A stretch of 64,000 bases of DNA from Stomorhina lunata (GCA_933228675.1 OW121741.1:40701952-40765951), one strand, 5' to 3'; shown: positions 33,709 to 46,825, counted from the stretch's first letter. The notes: generated by a model from the letters alone, not told the origin. A program made the numbers and translations.

Positions 33709-35765
33709 CTTTTTTTTTTTTTTTTTTAATTTAGGACCAGCACTCAGGGGATGACCCCTACTTATGCGATGCATTGTGTTGGAACTAGGAAAATAGGTTA
33801 TGGGAAGGAGGATAGATGGAGCAGTGTTTGTGGACATTTGATTTGAATTGACCTATATTGCAACTGGCTGGAAAAATTTCTGCGGGAAGCGAATTCCACA
33901 TACGAACTGTACGACTAAAGAACGAATTTTCTCTGTAGTGTGTTGTTCGGTCTACCGGCCAATCGACCACAAAGGAATGTGCTCTTGCAGAATGACGTGT
34001 GTTGCGTAAAAAAGTTCGAGTTTCGGGAACAAGTTCCCTGATTTCGTTAGAGCACATTCCAAAGTAGTAACGATAGAACAGTGAGACACAACCCACATTG
34101 CGACGGTGCTCCAGTGAATCAATAGAGTTGGATACCCTACTGTCACCGATGAGCACTTTAGCCCTCTCTTACACTCTGTCGAGAAGCTCCAAAATAGACT
34201 TTGAAGCACCGGCCCATACATAAGAGTTGTATTCCATTTTCGGTCGGATGTAGGTGGTGTAAATAGTAAGGAGATCAGAAGAAGTGAAGTATCTCTTACA
34301 CCGTTTCAGAAAACCGAGGCACTTGAATGCTTCTTTCGACACTTGAAAGATATGCTTTGTCCAACGGACTCTATTCGCACGACCCCATTCTGAAATTGTT
34401 TCTAAATCGCGGTTTAATGATTCATTCATGTTTTGTCTCATAGTGTCAACCTCAAGGAGGCTTGGCCTACGATTGAATGAATATGAATGGCAAATGTTAC
34501 TATCATCTGCAAAAGAGTAGATAGGATTGGAAGTTTGACGAAGAAGGTCATTTATAAAGATGAGAAATAGAGTAGGAGAAAGAACAGAGCCTTGCGGTAC
34601 CCCTGAGTTAATCTTGAACTCGTTTGAGGAGAACCCATCTATAACAACTCGTATAGTGCGATCTCTGAGGAAGCTCGATATAAACCGATAGAAGTTATTA
34701 CCGACACCAAAGGCAATAAGTTTTGATAGAAGTGCTCCGTGCCACACTCTATCAAACGCCTTGGAAATATCTAGAGCCACAACTTTACTTTCGCCAAAAC
34801 GGTGTATTGATTGACACCATTTTTCCGATAGGAAGGCTAGCAGATCTCCCGTAGAGCGGCCCCTACGGAACCCATACTGGCGGTCGCTTAGTAGGTTGTT
34901 AAACTCTAGATATTTAACAAGATGGTGATTTACCATACTCTCCAAAACTTTGGAGAGTGCAGAACAAATTGCAATTGGGCGGTAATTTTCAGGGTTGTTA
35001 GCCCACCCTTTTTAGGGATTGGCGTAACATTAGCAACCTTCCAGCACCGAGGAAATGTACCCGCATGATACAAGGTGCTGAAAAGGTTAGCTAATGGACG
35101 CGAAAGCGTCGAAGAGCACTGCTTCAAGACCAGTGCTGGAATGCCATCTGGCCCTGGAGACTTATTTATATTGAGATCCGCTAAAACCCGTTTTACAGCA
35201 CGAGCGCGAAAGAATATCTTTGGCATAGTTACAGATACTCTTTCGAGCTCGGGCAGAGGTTGGGTGCTTTCCGGCAAGCGAGAATTGCTTGCAAATAATT
35301 CAGCTAAAAGGTTAGCTTCATCAGCCGGGTCTGTGAATGTTTGACCATCCTTTAAAAGAGAAGAAATTGAAGAACTAGCATTATTCTTGACTCTTTTAAC
35401 GAATGACCAGAAATTCTTGCTGCCCCGAGGAGCAGCAAGAATTTTAGTACGAAGACGTTGCTCGTACAGAGCCTTTTCACGCCTTAATACATTGGCACAC
35501 GTACGCCTTGCCTGTTTGCGCTGCAAATCAGTAACTGGATTTTGGTTATTACGCCAGTTACTGAAAGCAACCTCTCGAGATCTGACTGCATGTTTGCACG
35601 TCTGATTAAACCAAGTTTTTAACTTTGGTTTAATCGAAATATTTTTTACTGGGATGAACATTTTCATTCCCAGCTTAATAACATTAGACACCATTTCAGC
35701 CGAGGCAACGACATTATTGTCAAGAAAGCAAAGTTTCCAGTTAAAATGCCTAAAAAATTCGTTGG
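33709..35765 (-). mobile_element. 5'-truncated CR1/Jockey-like LINE with poly(A) tail
   Basis: Minus-strand LINE. Its 3' end is a T run at about 33,710-33,727 (poly(A) tail). The 5' end falls in low-complexity TTGGTTGGTTAT at about 35,765. The remaining ~2.05 kb encodes the second ORF from before the reverse transcriptase to its C-terminus. No endonuclease is present. Confidence 0.8.
33785..35694 (-). pseudogene. LINE ORF2, reverse transcriptase
   Basis: The minus-strand reading order is clear despite breaks. SRGSKNFWSFV-type pre-RT region, NINKSPGPDGIPALVLKQ, TPIPKKGG, then a frameshift near 34,985. It continues LSDRQYGFRRGRSTGDLLAF, VVALDISKAFDRVWH (motif A), INSGVPQGSVLSPTLF (motif B), SFADDSN (motif C, catalytic Asp pair retained). 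Then come WTKHIFQVSKEAFKCLG and, after a second break near 34,160, SVRMWNSLP..-type C-terminus ending HNLFS. Sequence between the palm and the WTKH segment is shorter than in relatives, suggesting an internal deletion. Confidence 0.85.
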
Positions 35766-35879
35766 TTATTGGTTGGTTGGTTGGTTATTGGTTTATATTT
35801 ATAAAATATTTATCTGTGCAAAGTTTAAGTAATCAAACGCATTTATCTTTAGAGTTATTAACGTTTTTGTGCTTTTTTG

Positions 35880-36235
35880 AATATGTGCCTTGTATGGCAG
35901 GTATGGTCAAATATGGGCCGATTTCTACAAAATTAGAACACTTGTTAAGGTTATAGCAATCCGATTTCACTTAAAAAGAATAGGGATCGTCCTTGGACCA
36001 AAATATGAGCCTGTGCCAAATTTGATCAAATTATCTTTAAAGTTACGACCTGTAGAATGATAACAAGCTTACATGGATGACCGGCCAGCCAGCCGGAAGG
36101 ACATCGTTAAAACAACTCGATTGGTATACTACATAGAAGGTGGGTCTCAGACCAAAATTTCTATGCGTTACAAACATCAGCACAAACCCAATATACCCTT
36201 TCTACCTATGATGGTGCAGGGTATAAAAACACAAA
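35880..36235 (-). mobile_element. Family B fragments, reversed
   Basis: 36,130-36,228 is the reverse complement of the family B start (TATACCCT...GGTAGAAAGGGTAT, TTTGTGCTGATG, GTAACGCATAGAAAT). The TGGTCAAATATGGGCCG stretch nearby fits family B interior. Confidence 0.55.
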
Positions 36236-37487
36236 TCGATATGTGTGATTTTGCGACAATCGGTCCGTAATTGACAGTAGCACCTTTATAAGAAATATAA
36301 CATAAAATTAAACAAATACACTTAAATTTAAAGAACTTTGGGTGTAATATGAAAATTTGGCTAAGTTATGCCCCTTAAAATAAAAGAAAACTTGTAAGTT
36401 TGCGGATAATTGCTCCATATTTGACTTCAGTGGTAAATTGTACCAAATAGATGGGCTTGGTTGACTATAACTTCTTCTTACTTGCTTCATTTTTCAACGA
36501 AAATAAATTGAATCAAATTATTGAATTATAAAAGATTAATCTATTTTGAAGATTTATTTATATCGTTTGTTTAAATTAACCACAATCCATCATGATTAAA
36601 CTAATAAGATGCTGTTGACTGACAACCAACCAACCATGTAATTTGCTATATCCTGTCAATACATTTTAAAGTAGCCTTTCGATATAATTGTGCGAGTAGA
36701 AACCAATAAGAATCAAATCAATCATTTTCTGATATAAAATCATAATAGAATTTTCTTCTTGAACTTGCTCGTATTTGTTATTACTTTATATCAGTGAAAG
36801 ATTATTCTTAATTTTTTTTTTTTATACTCAATGTCTCATTGTTTGTACAAATGTCTAAAATAGTTAAGAAATTGTTATAAATATTTTTTGCAAAGCTTAA
36901 TTCAAAATCTTGAACTAAAGCAAAAGTGTGTGTTATGACAAATTCAACACTTATGCGGCCAATAAATGTCAATTTAATGTCAAAATCATGCCAAAACAAT
37001 TTATCATTGAACTGAAAACATAATCGATTTTTAGAGAGACAGACAGACAGACAGACCTACCGACCGACCGACACAACTGATTGAGAATTCTATACAAAGT
37101 CTTTTTTGTCTGCATTATTAACTATTTACCCGCATCAGAATTATGATTGTTATGACTATTATTATTAAATTCATATGATTGTATCTCTCGTATCTGACTA
37201 CTCACTCACACATAAATAGTTTTCACAATTTCATTGAAATACATATTTAATAGAATTATTTATGCATTTAATTTGCGTATAAATATAAATGATTATGTAT
37301 TCGAAAACAATTTAAATTCTATTGTTTGACATGTTTAATATTTTATGAAAATGTTTAATAAAATTATAAAATTACAATGATTTAAGCATCACAAATTTGA
37401 GGTAACATTTTGTAAACTTTAAAATTGAATTTTAATGATACTTTACATTATTCAGATATTTATTGTTAAAACTCCCGACGAAACATT
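36236..37487. other. No gene recognised
   Basis: AT-rich, apparently single-copy. It contains a GACA/GACC microsatellite at about 37,036-37,072 (ACAGACAGACAGACAGACC). Confidence 0.45.
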
Positions 37488-38749
37488 CCCAGCAAAACTT
37501 TGGTAATGGCAAGTACTCTGATAACTGGTTACCTTGTAACGACTACAACATACCATCCGAATAAATAATAAGTTATTACTGAAGTACTTATTTGTAATTA
37601 AGATGGTAATTTAAACTGAATGGCCCCGGTTCAAATCCCACCGAGGGCAACAATTTTTTTTAGTTTTTTTTTTATTAAAAGAGTCTTTTTAAATGATTTT
37701 TGAATTTTAGGAACTTAAATATTATCTTCTGTAAAAAAAATTTGTAAAACTAACTCACGTTAATGAAAAAATACCATCATGAGTCAATTTTGATTATGTA
37801 GGGGATGTTGAATACCAAACTTCATCTCATCTCAACTGTGGACACACACCTCCTCATGGTATCACCCGGGGAGCTAGTTTAACACCCATTAATATTGTGA
37901 GTTAACATGTTCCGAGAGTTGTCCCATAAGATCGATAAAAATGGGTTAGGATTACGGGCTAGTAACCCTCTCTTGAAAAAAAAAAATACAATGAAGAGGA
38001 TAAAATTAGAATTGAAATGTCCCACTACCTAATATTAGAGGAGAATGTCCGAAAATTCGATAGAAAGACCAAGTAGAGGAACATTTTTCAAAGCTTGGCC
38101 TATAAAATTGGAGAATATTCGCACAAGATCGAAATCCATGGAATTCAAAATTATGCTCGGACTTTGACCTTAACAGGTTGTAACATTTAAGTAAGTAAGA
38201 GTCAATCTTATGTAAAAACTTATACAAAAAAGAAGATTTAAATTGTTTAAGTTTTAAAATAATTTTAAAAAAGTTTTAAAATAATTACAAAAAATCGTAT
38301 AAAAATATTTTTCCAAAAATTACAACAAAGCAAAAAAAAAAAGCAGGAAAAAACAAAGTTATTTTCACATGATTTTGGATCTAAAAATAAAAATTGTTTA
38401 TATTAATTATAAACTGCTAAGTTTTCAACATATGAAGTAGCTCAGTGGAAGAGTCTCTGCCTAGCAGTCGGAGGGTCTGGGTTCGAGCCGCCATGGGATC
38501 ATAAAAAAATGTTGTATTTCGTTTAAAAATATATGTTTTTAATAAAACAACAACAAAAAAGTTGTTGCTGTTGTTGTTGTTGCTTTCAAATTGCTTACCC
38601 AAGTCATTACTTTTCTGCAATTGGTAAGTACTTGCCTCCAATGACATCCCCATGTTAATGTAATGACTTAAACAGCGAATGAGTAAGTAGTTCGTGTTCA
38701 ATAGTTTAACTGTTTAACTCATTATTTGGTAATGAAAAGTTTTACTGGG
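37488..38749 (+). mobile_element. Family C composite element, copy 3
   Basis: 1262 bp, bounded by CCCAGCAAAACTTTGG and AAAAGTTTTACTGGG. Same internal order as copy 1: B-box block, AGTTGTCCC block, LINE coding scrap ending in TAAGTAAGTAAGAG, tRNA-like block, terminal block. Confidence 0.7.
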
Positions 38750-39013
38750 TTGTTAACCGCAAGGAAAACTCTTACATTATTTGTTACATATTTATTAGCA
38801 GATCTCAACGTAAAGAAGTCTACTTTTTGATACCCACCATCGAAAAGAATGGGGGGTATATTGAGATTGTCATTCCGTTTGTAATTTCCTTAATATTGGC
38901 TCAAAAACCAAAATTGAAGTATATTCTGAATCCTTATGAAATTCTAAGACGATTGAGCGATGTCCGTCTGTCTGTCTATTGTCGGCACGATAAAACCTTA
39001 ATGAAAGGATATA

Positions 39014-40495
39014 CTTACTTACTTACTTAATTAAATGGCCTATTGTAACAACCTGTTTAGGTCAAAGGCCGAGCATATTTTAGAATTCCATGCGCTTCTA
39101 TCTTGTGCGCATATTCTCCAATTTCTTATGCCAAGTTTTGAAAGATTTTCTTCTACTTGGTCTTTCCATCGAAGTTTTGGGCGCCCTCTTCTACGAGTTC
39201 CCTCAGGATCATTATCAAACACTTTTCTTGCCGGAGTATTTTCATCCATTCGCACAACATGTCCTAGCCAGCGCAGCCGTTGTTGCTTAATGCGTTTTAC
39301 TATGTCTATGTCAGCGTATAACTCATACAGCTCATGATTCATTCGATGTCGATACTCATTGTTGACGCAGACTGGTTCAAATATTTTTCGTAGGATTTTG
39401 CTCTCAAACACTCCAAGGATAGCTTCATCTGCCTGTGCAAGTACCCATGATTCTGCACCATACAGTAACACGGGTAGTATAAGCGTTTTATAGAGCGTAA
39501 TTTCAGTTCTTGCGGAGAGGACTTTATTTCTTAGCTGTTTGCTTAGGCCAAAATAGCATCTATTGACAAGTATTATTCTACGTTTAATTAACTGCTGCAT
39601 TATTAACTGCTGCATCACGTAAGATTTTCTCTAGCACAATATTGAAGAGATCACATGATAGACTATCACTTTGTCTGAAACCCCGTTTAGTTATGAAAGA
39701 CTCTGATAGGTTCTTACCTATCTTAACAGATGATATTGTATTAGTTAGTGTCATCCTGCATAACTTTATTAGCTTCATGAGAATGCCGAACTCAGACATT
39801 GCTTTAAACACCTTCTTCCGTATCGGGCTGTCAAAAGCTGCTTTGTAGTCAACAAAGAGATGATACGTGTCAATTTGTTTCTCTTGGGTCTTCTCCAGGA
39901 TCTGACGTAGAGTAAAGATCTGGTCAGTGGTTGATTTACCTGGTCTAAAGCCACATTGGTACGTCCCAATTATTTCGTTAATTTTGGGCTTAAACCTTTC
40001 GCACAGTATGGTCGATAGAATCTTATATGCAATTGAGAGGAGACTTATCCCTCTGTAATTTGCACACACAGTTTTATCTCCTTTTTTGTGCACAGGACAA
40101 AGGACACTAAGATTCCAATCGTCTGGCATGTATTCTTCTGACCATATTGCTTCTATAAGTTGGGACATAAGCCTTAACCTTAAAAAGCTCAGCAGGAAGA
40201 CCATCGGCACCCGCAGCTTTGTTATTTTTTAGTCGATTTATAGCGATTCTAATCTCATTTTGGTTTGGTGGTGGACATAGAACGCCATCATCATTGATTT
40301 GTTCAGGCGTGTCATCTTGGTCGCTTTCATTTGATACCAACAATTTGAAAAAGTGCTCCTTCCACAGTTTCAGTACGGTTTCAGCATCCGTTACCAGGTT
40401 TTCTTGGTCGTCTTTGCAGGAGAGAATACAATTGCTAAAACCATCCGTCTGATGTTTAACTTTTTGATAAAATTTACGCACTTCATTACTTCATT
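39014..40495 (-). mobile_element. 5'-truncated RTE-like LINE with 13-bp TSD
   Basis: A 1482-bp LINE flanked by perfect copies of ATGAAAGGATATA (39,001-39,013 and 40,496-40,508). The minus-strand 3' tail is (AAGT)n, seen as CTTACTTACTTACTTA at 39,014. The TSD and tail are typical of target-primed reverse transcription. The endonuclease part is absent. Confidence 0.92.
39040..40481 (-). pseudogene. RTE-like reverse transcriptase lacking its YADD block
   Basis: Minus-strand order: INRLKNNKAAGADGLPAELF, a frameshift near 40,170, LCPVHKKGDKTVCANYRGIS, GFRPGKSTTDQIFTLRQIL, YHLFVDYKAAFDS (motif A), GFRQSDSLSCDLFNIVLEKI (motif B). It then jumps directly to KRRIILVNRCYFGLSKQLRN, TEITLYKTLILPVLLYGAE and GRRGRPKLRWKDQVEENL at the C-terminus. 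The expected YADD segment (motif C) between motif B and KRRI is deleted. The junction shows a repeated TTAACTGCTGCAT (39,587 and 39,602), a likely deletion footprint. It could not support retrotransposition. Confidence 0.88.
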
Positions 40496-41125
40496 ATGAA
40501 AGGATATAGGTCACTTAAATTTCGAATAAATATTCATAATTTTTTGGAAAATTTTGATATTGCAAATCGGGCAAAATCGATTCACATTTGACCATAGATC
40601 CCGTATAACATCGTCTTAGCCTAGACGGGGTTATACGGTTATTTGCTAATAATTGACAAATTGTAATAGCTATGATGATAAAATTTGGTACATAGAAGTT
40701 TTATATAGACACTAGGCAGCGCATTAAATTTTTATCAAAATCGGCTCACATTTAACCATAGCTACCATAGGAAAAAACTTACGGAAACAGCCTAAATTTC
40801 ACCTAAAACACACTTAAATGCAAATGATAAACTGTAATAGCCTTGGCCACTAAATTTAGCACAAGAAAGTCTTAATCGGTTACAATTTCTTTAAGAATTT
40901 GACCATATCTCCCATATAAAAAACTTACTGAAACACAAAAATATACAAAAAGGGGGTTTATGTCCGTCTGTCCGTCAGATTAAAGCACCTTAACAAAAAG
41001 AGCTAATGGAACAAAATTTTGCAAAAGTATTTTCGATATCTTGAAAAAGTTGTGTATTACAAATAGACGAAATTGGTTCACATTAAGTTAGAGCTCCAAT
41101 GCAACCGCGATCCGGGAAACACATT

Positions 41126-41450
41126 CTTCTTCTGTTATCCTTGACTCCCAGTGGAGCATAGGGCCTCAACCATCAACCATTTTATATCGAACTCTATTGC
41201 GAGATGTTAGGCATACATCATTCCATGAATAGTTTGCTGCTTGTAACTCCGCATCAATTGACCTTCTCCACGTTCTAGCAGGTGCACCAACACGACGGCC
41301 GTTTCCTTGTGGATTCCAACGAAGTGCTTGTCGACCAATGTTGGTATTTGGCCTTCGAAGTGTATGGCCTATCCACCCCCATTTCCGTTGACATACCTCT
41401 ATAGAAGAAGGGATTTGGTTTGTAGCGTTTAGTAGTTCTTCATTTCTTAT
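41126..41450 (-). pseudogene. LINE C-terminal fragment
   Basis: Related to 19,620-20,075. Minus strand reads APARTWRRSIDAELQAANYS and NRVRYKM. It is only the 3' coding end. It abuts a family A copy on the left and family D on the right. Confidence 0.6.
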
Positions 41451-42124
41451 GCATTAAACACAGGCTACACGAACACCGACTACAAAAGTCGTTGGCTGCA
41501 ATCGTCGCCTAGTAGTCAGCTACTTAATTATTTTGGGGACGGCAGCTACATTTAAGATGGCAGCTACATTTCGAAACATCTGTTTATGAGTGGTGCCAAT
41601 ATCGCGTTTATAAGATGGACAAAATAACAATTTAAATTTTGATAAAAACGACATAAATTCATTTTATTAATTAACCTCCGAAATCAACGGTTTTCCTGTA
41701 CCTGATAGTATGTCTATATCAAAAAAAAAATTATAGAAAGATTTTGGGTGATCTCTAATAGTTTAAGAGTTATGGCTTTTTAAATTTCAAGAATAATACG
41801 GTATAACTTTAGAAGTTTATATCCGATATTAACTTTTTTGGTATCAAACAAAAGCTACTGAAAATATCTTTTATATTCTTATATATTCTATATAATATTC
41901 TTTATAATGGATAAGGAGCTAATATACTATAAACTTATTTCTGCAACTGACTTTTTTTTATAAAAATTCGTATATCTTAAAATAATATAGATATAAGTAT
42001 GCACTTTTATATAATGAATTTTATAAAGGACATACTGGGCTTTTATATAACATGAACTACGTAGCTCTAGCACACGTAGCGTGTGAGTTAGACAGTTTAA
42101 AAAATAACTTTTTAAAATTTTACT
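41451..42124 (+). repeat. Family D repeat, copy 1 (uninterrupted)
   Basis: Starts CTTATGCATTAAACACA, then CAGGCTACACGAACACCGAC and CGGCAGCTACATT, and ends with the ACGTAGCTCTAGCAC block. The same sequence at 52,328-52,384 and 60,774-61,340 is split by the Transib element. Here the site ACAAAAGTCGTTGGCTG is unbroken, giving an empty-site comparison. Non-coding; type unknown. Confidence 0.75.
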
Positions 42125-42766
42125 TCTATTGTAACCTTGTAATCATGTAAACCTTGTAATCAAACTACAAGTCGCAATTCTAAAGATAATTTGGCACAGA
42201 TCATTTTTTTGATAATTGGACCATGGCTATTGAAATTCGTCCAAATCGGTTAATTATTTATGGTACCTCCCATAGGTCCCACTGCCCGGAATTGATATAT
42301 TGACCACAAATATCAATATTTTTTCATTAAATTTAAACCAAATATTGCTATGTAAACTAAAATCACTGTACCAAATTTAATTAAAATCGGTCCACATTTG
42401 ATCATAGGTCCATACAAACTCTTCTGTCAAAATGCACTAAATGAGACAAAAATCAATAAAACGCTCGTAAATCTGAAGATAAAGGGAATTTTAAGTTTAT
42501 TTTTTGCATACATAACAACTTGTAACAACTGTAAACAATTTGCCAAATGTCAAGATAATCGGTCCATATATGACCCTTGCTCTCATATAAGTCCAAATGT
42601 CGGAAGCAGCTTAAATACATATATAAGTTTTGAGAAAATGTTTGTATGATGGCAAAATTTAGCAAATCTTTATCTTAATACAGGAAAAATAAAACCTTTG
42701 ACCTTAGTGGTGAAGGGTATCTTATGGTCGGGCTTGACCGACTATAGCACTTTCTTACTTGTTTTT
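42125..42766 (+). mobile_element. Family B element, 5' truncated
   Basis: Matches the family B interior (AACCTTGTAATCAAACTAC) and its 3' end: GTGGTGAAGGGTAT, hairpin GTCGGGCTTGACCGAC, CTTTCTTACTTG. Confidence 0.75.
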
Positions 42767-43999
42767 TACTGATGTCCATGAGGAATTACTCCATCACGAT
42801 TAAAAGTCATTAAAACTGAAAAATTTATTATAATAATCAACGAAAAATGACATGGAAAGAAATGTGTCATTAAACTGCTTCTCTAATTCAGTTCTAAACC
42901 ATAATGATATATGATGTCAGTTTGTTGGTATTTCATTTTTGGATATCATTTTATATTCCTTTAAATTTTTGATGCCTTGACACTTGTCAAAAAGTTTCAT
43001 TATCTTTGAAATTTTTATTGTTTACAAAATTGGAAAATACAACTTGTTCAGACTTAGAAAAAGTTTTGTGGGGGTTTCAGTGGGGGTTTTCAATAACGGA
43101 TTTTTAACATTCCGTTTTTTTTTCAATAAATATTGAAAACAAAAATCTGTGCATTAAATATGTCCATCCATATCCCTCGTAATTAATTTTCAAACAAGAA
43201 AAAATAACATCGGAATTTTGAAAATGATTATTTCCCAGTTGTAAATGTCAGATTCTAATTATGTGAAAGTGTTTTCAATGACAATGCTGTTTATGATTGT
43301 GTGAGTATTTTACACACACACATACACTTACATTTTTGTTGGCAACTTTACCCTAAATAGCAACAACATTTTGTTTTTCCCCATTTCTGCTCGTGATTGA
43401 GTATCCAAGAGTGGGGGTCGCCTTCTTAATGCAATTTGTCATGGCGGCGACAAGTTTTCTTGTGTTTGTTGTTTTTATTTTTCAAAATAATAGAAAGGGG
43501 GAAAAACCTAATTACTGTGGGTGTCGGCATAATTATGAGCCACTTAATGGAGATTTTATTGTTAAAAATGCTAGAGAATATTTTTACAAATATTTTTGTA
43601 TCACTGTGTCACATGAGAAATAACAATACTTATGCATGAAAAGTCAGAGACACTCATATATTACAATATATTAATTTTTTGGGAGGGGAAAATCTTTAGC
43701 TATTTCATGTTTTACTTACAGACGTATTTACATATGTATGTTATGTAGGGGTTAAGATTTCAGTCAAGATTTTTTTGACATAAATTATTAAAGCGATAGG
43801 AATCTTCTTTAAGATAAAGAATAGGGTCGCCTTTTTAAGATTGGTTTTCATATTTTTTAGTGCTTAGGTAAAATAAAAAATCGAATGTCTGAGATTTTCT
43901 AAATTTGAATAATTTAACAAAATACAATATTTTTATTTTTTTTTATTTTCTACTTCAATATATAAAGAGAGATTGGGGTTATGGCCATATTCTTATAAC
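42767..43999. other. No gene supported
   Basis: AT-rich. Overlapping open frames of 61-76 codons around 43.4-44.1 kb show no domain. No repeat family recognised. Confidence 0.4.
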
Positions 44000-45696
44000 A
44001 TTTTTCTATAGAAAAATTTTCTTCTATAGAAAAAAAATTAAAAATTTTTCTTCTATAGAAAAATTTTTGTTAAAAATTTTTCTTCTATAGAAAAATTTTT
44101 GTTAAAAATTATTCTTCTATAGAAAAATTTTTGTTAACAATTTTTCTTCTATAGAAAAATTTTTGTTAAAAATTTTTCTTCTATAGGAAAATTTTTGTTA
44201 ACAATTTTTCTTCTATAGAAAAATTTTTGTTAAAAATTTTTCTTCTATAGAAAAATTTTTGTTAAAAATTTTTCTTCTATAGAAAAATTTTTGTTAAAAA
44301 TTTTTCTTTTATAGAAAAATTTTTGTTAAAAACTTTTCTTCTATAGAAAAATTTTTGTTAAAAACTTTTCTTCTATAGAAAAATTTTTGTTAAAAACTTT
44401 TCTTCTATAGAAAAATTTTTGTTAAAAATTTTTCTTCTACAGAAAAATTTTTGTTAAAAATTTTTCTTCTATAGAAAAATTTTTGTTAAAAATTTTTCTT
44501 CTATAGAAAAATTTTTGTTAAAAACTTTTCTTTTATAGAAAAATTTTTGTTAAAAATTTTTCTTCCATAGAAAAATTTTTGTTAAAAATTTTTCTTCTAT
44601 AGAAAAATTTTTGTTAAAAATTTTTCTTCTATAGAAAAATTTTTGTTAAAAATTTTTCTTCTATAGAAAAATTTTTGTTAAAAATTTTTCTTCTATAGAA
44701 AAATTTTTGTTAAAAATTTTTCTTCTATAGAAAAATTTTTGTTAAAAATTTTTCTTCTATAGAAAAATTTTTGTTAAAAATTTTTCTTCTATAGAAAAAT
44801 TTTTGTTAAAAATTTTTCTTCTATAGAAAAATTTTTGTTAAAAATTTTTCTTCTATAGAAAAATTTTTGTTAAAAACTTTTCTTCTATAGAAAAATTTTT
44901 GTTAAAAACTTTTCTTCTATAGAAAAATTTTTCTTAAAAATTTTTCTTCTATAGAAAAATTTTAGTTAAAAATTTTTCTTCTATAGAAAAATTTTTGTTA
45001 AAAATTTTTCTTCTATAGAAAAATTTTTCTTAAAAATTTTTCTTCTATAGAAAAATTTTTGTTAAAAATTTTTCTTCTATAGAAAAATTTTTGTAAAAAA
45101 TTTTTCTTCTATAGAAAAATTTTTGTTAAAAATTTTTCTTCTATAGAAAAATTTTTGTTAAAAATTTTTCTTCTATAGAAAAATTTTTGTTAAAAATTTT
45201 TCTTCTATAGAAAAATTTTTGTTAAAAATTTTTCTTCTACAGAAAAATTTTTGTTAAAAATTTTTCTTCTATAGAAAAATTTTTGTTAAAAATTTTTCTT
45301 CTATAGAAAAATTTTTGTTAAAAATTTTTCTTCTATAGAAAAATTTTTGTTAAAAATTTTTCTTCTATAGAAAAATTTTTGTTAAAAATTTTTCTTCTAT
45401 AGAAAAATGTTTGTTAAAAATTTTTCTTCTATAGAAAAATGTTTGTTAAAAATTTTTCTTCTATAGAAAAATTTTTGTTAAAAATTTTTCTTCTATAGAA
45501 AAATTTTTCTTCTATAGAAAAATTTTTGTTAAAAATTTTTCTTCTATAGAAAAATTTTTGTTAAAAATTTTTCTTCTATAGAAAAATTTTTGTTAAAAAT
45601 TTTTCTTCTATAGAAAAATTTTTGTTAAAAATTTTTCTTCTATAGAAAAATTTTTGTTAAAAATTTGTTTCTATAGAAAAATTTTTCCTATAAAAA
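44000..45696. repeat. 32-bp minisatellite, about 53 units
   Basis: Unit: CTATAGAAAAATTTTTGTTA then AAAATTTTTCTT. It contains the palindrome TTCTATAGAA and AT-rich mirror blocks. Few variants (GTTAACAA, ACTTTTC, CTACAG). Related in its core to the 31-bp array at 24.2 kb. No unique spacers, so not a CRISPR. Confidence 0.95.
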
Positions 45697-46468
45697 TAGT
45701 CTTGATAAATTTAATGCAAAAGGAAATATTTTTATTAAATCTACTTTACTCACCTTTTAAGGTAAATATTTAATAACAGTTAAAGTTCATTGTAAATTCA
45801 ATTAAATTTTATTCATATTTACTTACTTTCTCTTGTAAATACTAAAAAATATCTGTTTAAATATAAGTAGATGTGGTATATAATTTTGCATATCAAAGTC
45901 TATAACTATTTCCTATTTTTCAGTACAAATGAAGAATATCCTTGAAAATAGTACTTACACTTAAATTTTGTCAAAACATTTTCCCATCATTAAACAAATA
46001 TTTTAATTGAGATTTTCACTACAATAATTTAATTAAAATTATTCCTTATTATTTGCTCACAAGCGACTGTGATAAGTGATAGAATAATTTTGAAAGTTGT
46101 TAACGAGATTCATGCTCTTAGAACTCATACGAGTTTTTGAAAACTTTGTCTTGTTGTAGCTGAAGTATAAATGAAATGAATGATAAATAATTTTGAAAAT
46201 TTTCATTTTATTTCTGTTAAAAAATAATTAAAATATCTGAGCATTAATTAAAATTTGTGTAAATATGTGAGAGCATGTAGTTAAGACTCATAAATGTCTC
46301 TGACGAGAGCACAGAAATGAATGGGAGGCTAAAGCTTTTGGCCCTGGATCCTTTATGGCAAACCACATGTCAAGTGATACCAATATGACAAATACTTTTT
46401 CGTTTAAATAAAATATTTCTCTGTTCAAATAACATGAAAATGTAGATGATTATTTTTTTTGAACTTTT
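45697..46468. other. No gene recognised
   Basis: AT-rich spacer, nothing identifiable. Confidence 0.4.
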
Positions 46469-46825
46469 TTATACCCACCATCAAAATGAATGTAGGGTAT
46501 ATTGAGGTTGTCATTTTGTTTGTAACTTCCTTAATTTTGGTTCTAAAACCAAAATTAAGGTCCCTATGTCTTTCTGTGTGTCTGTTGTCGGCACGATAAA
46601 ACCTTAACGAAAGGATATAGGTCACTGAAATTTGGCATAAATATTCTTTATTTCTTGAAAAATTTTGGTATTGAAATCTGGCAAAATCGGTTCACATTTG
46701 AACACAGCTCCCGCATAACCTCGTCTAGGCTTACCACTAAATTTGGAGGAATAAGCCCTATATAAATTCCAGTCAGTGCGTAAAATTTTGTTATAATCGT
46801 TCAACATTTGGCTATACTTCTTATA

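Larger units (their letters stand above)
38830..41125 (+). mobile_element. Family A element split by a LINE
   Basis: 5' part 38,830-39,013 (TACCCACCATCGAAAAGAAT). It resumes at 40,496 after a LINE insertion, with the insertion site duplicated, and runs to about 41,125, where another LINE fragment begins. The 3' end is missing. Confidence 0.75.

Noticed and set aside
43393..43639. Overlapping frames with a hydrophobic segment
   Set aside because: Two frames of similar length overlap, neither with a recognisable domain or splice context.
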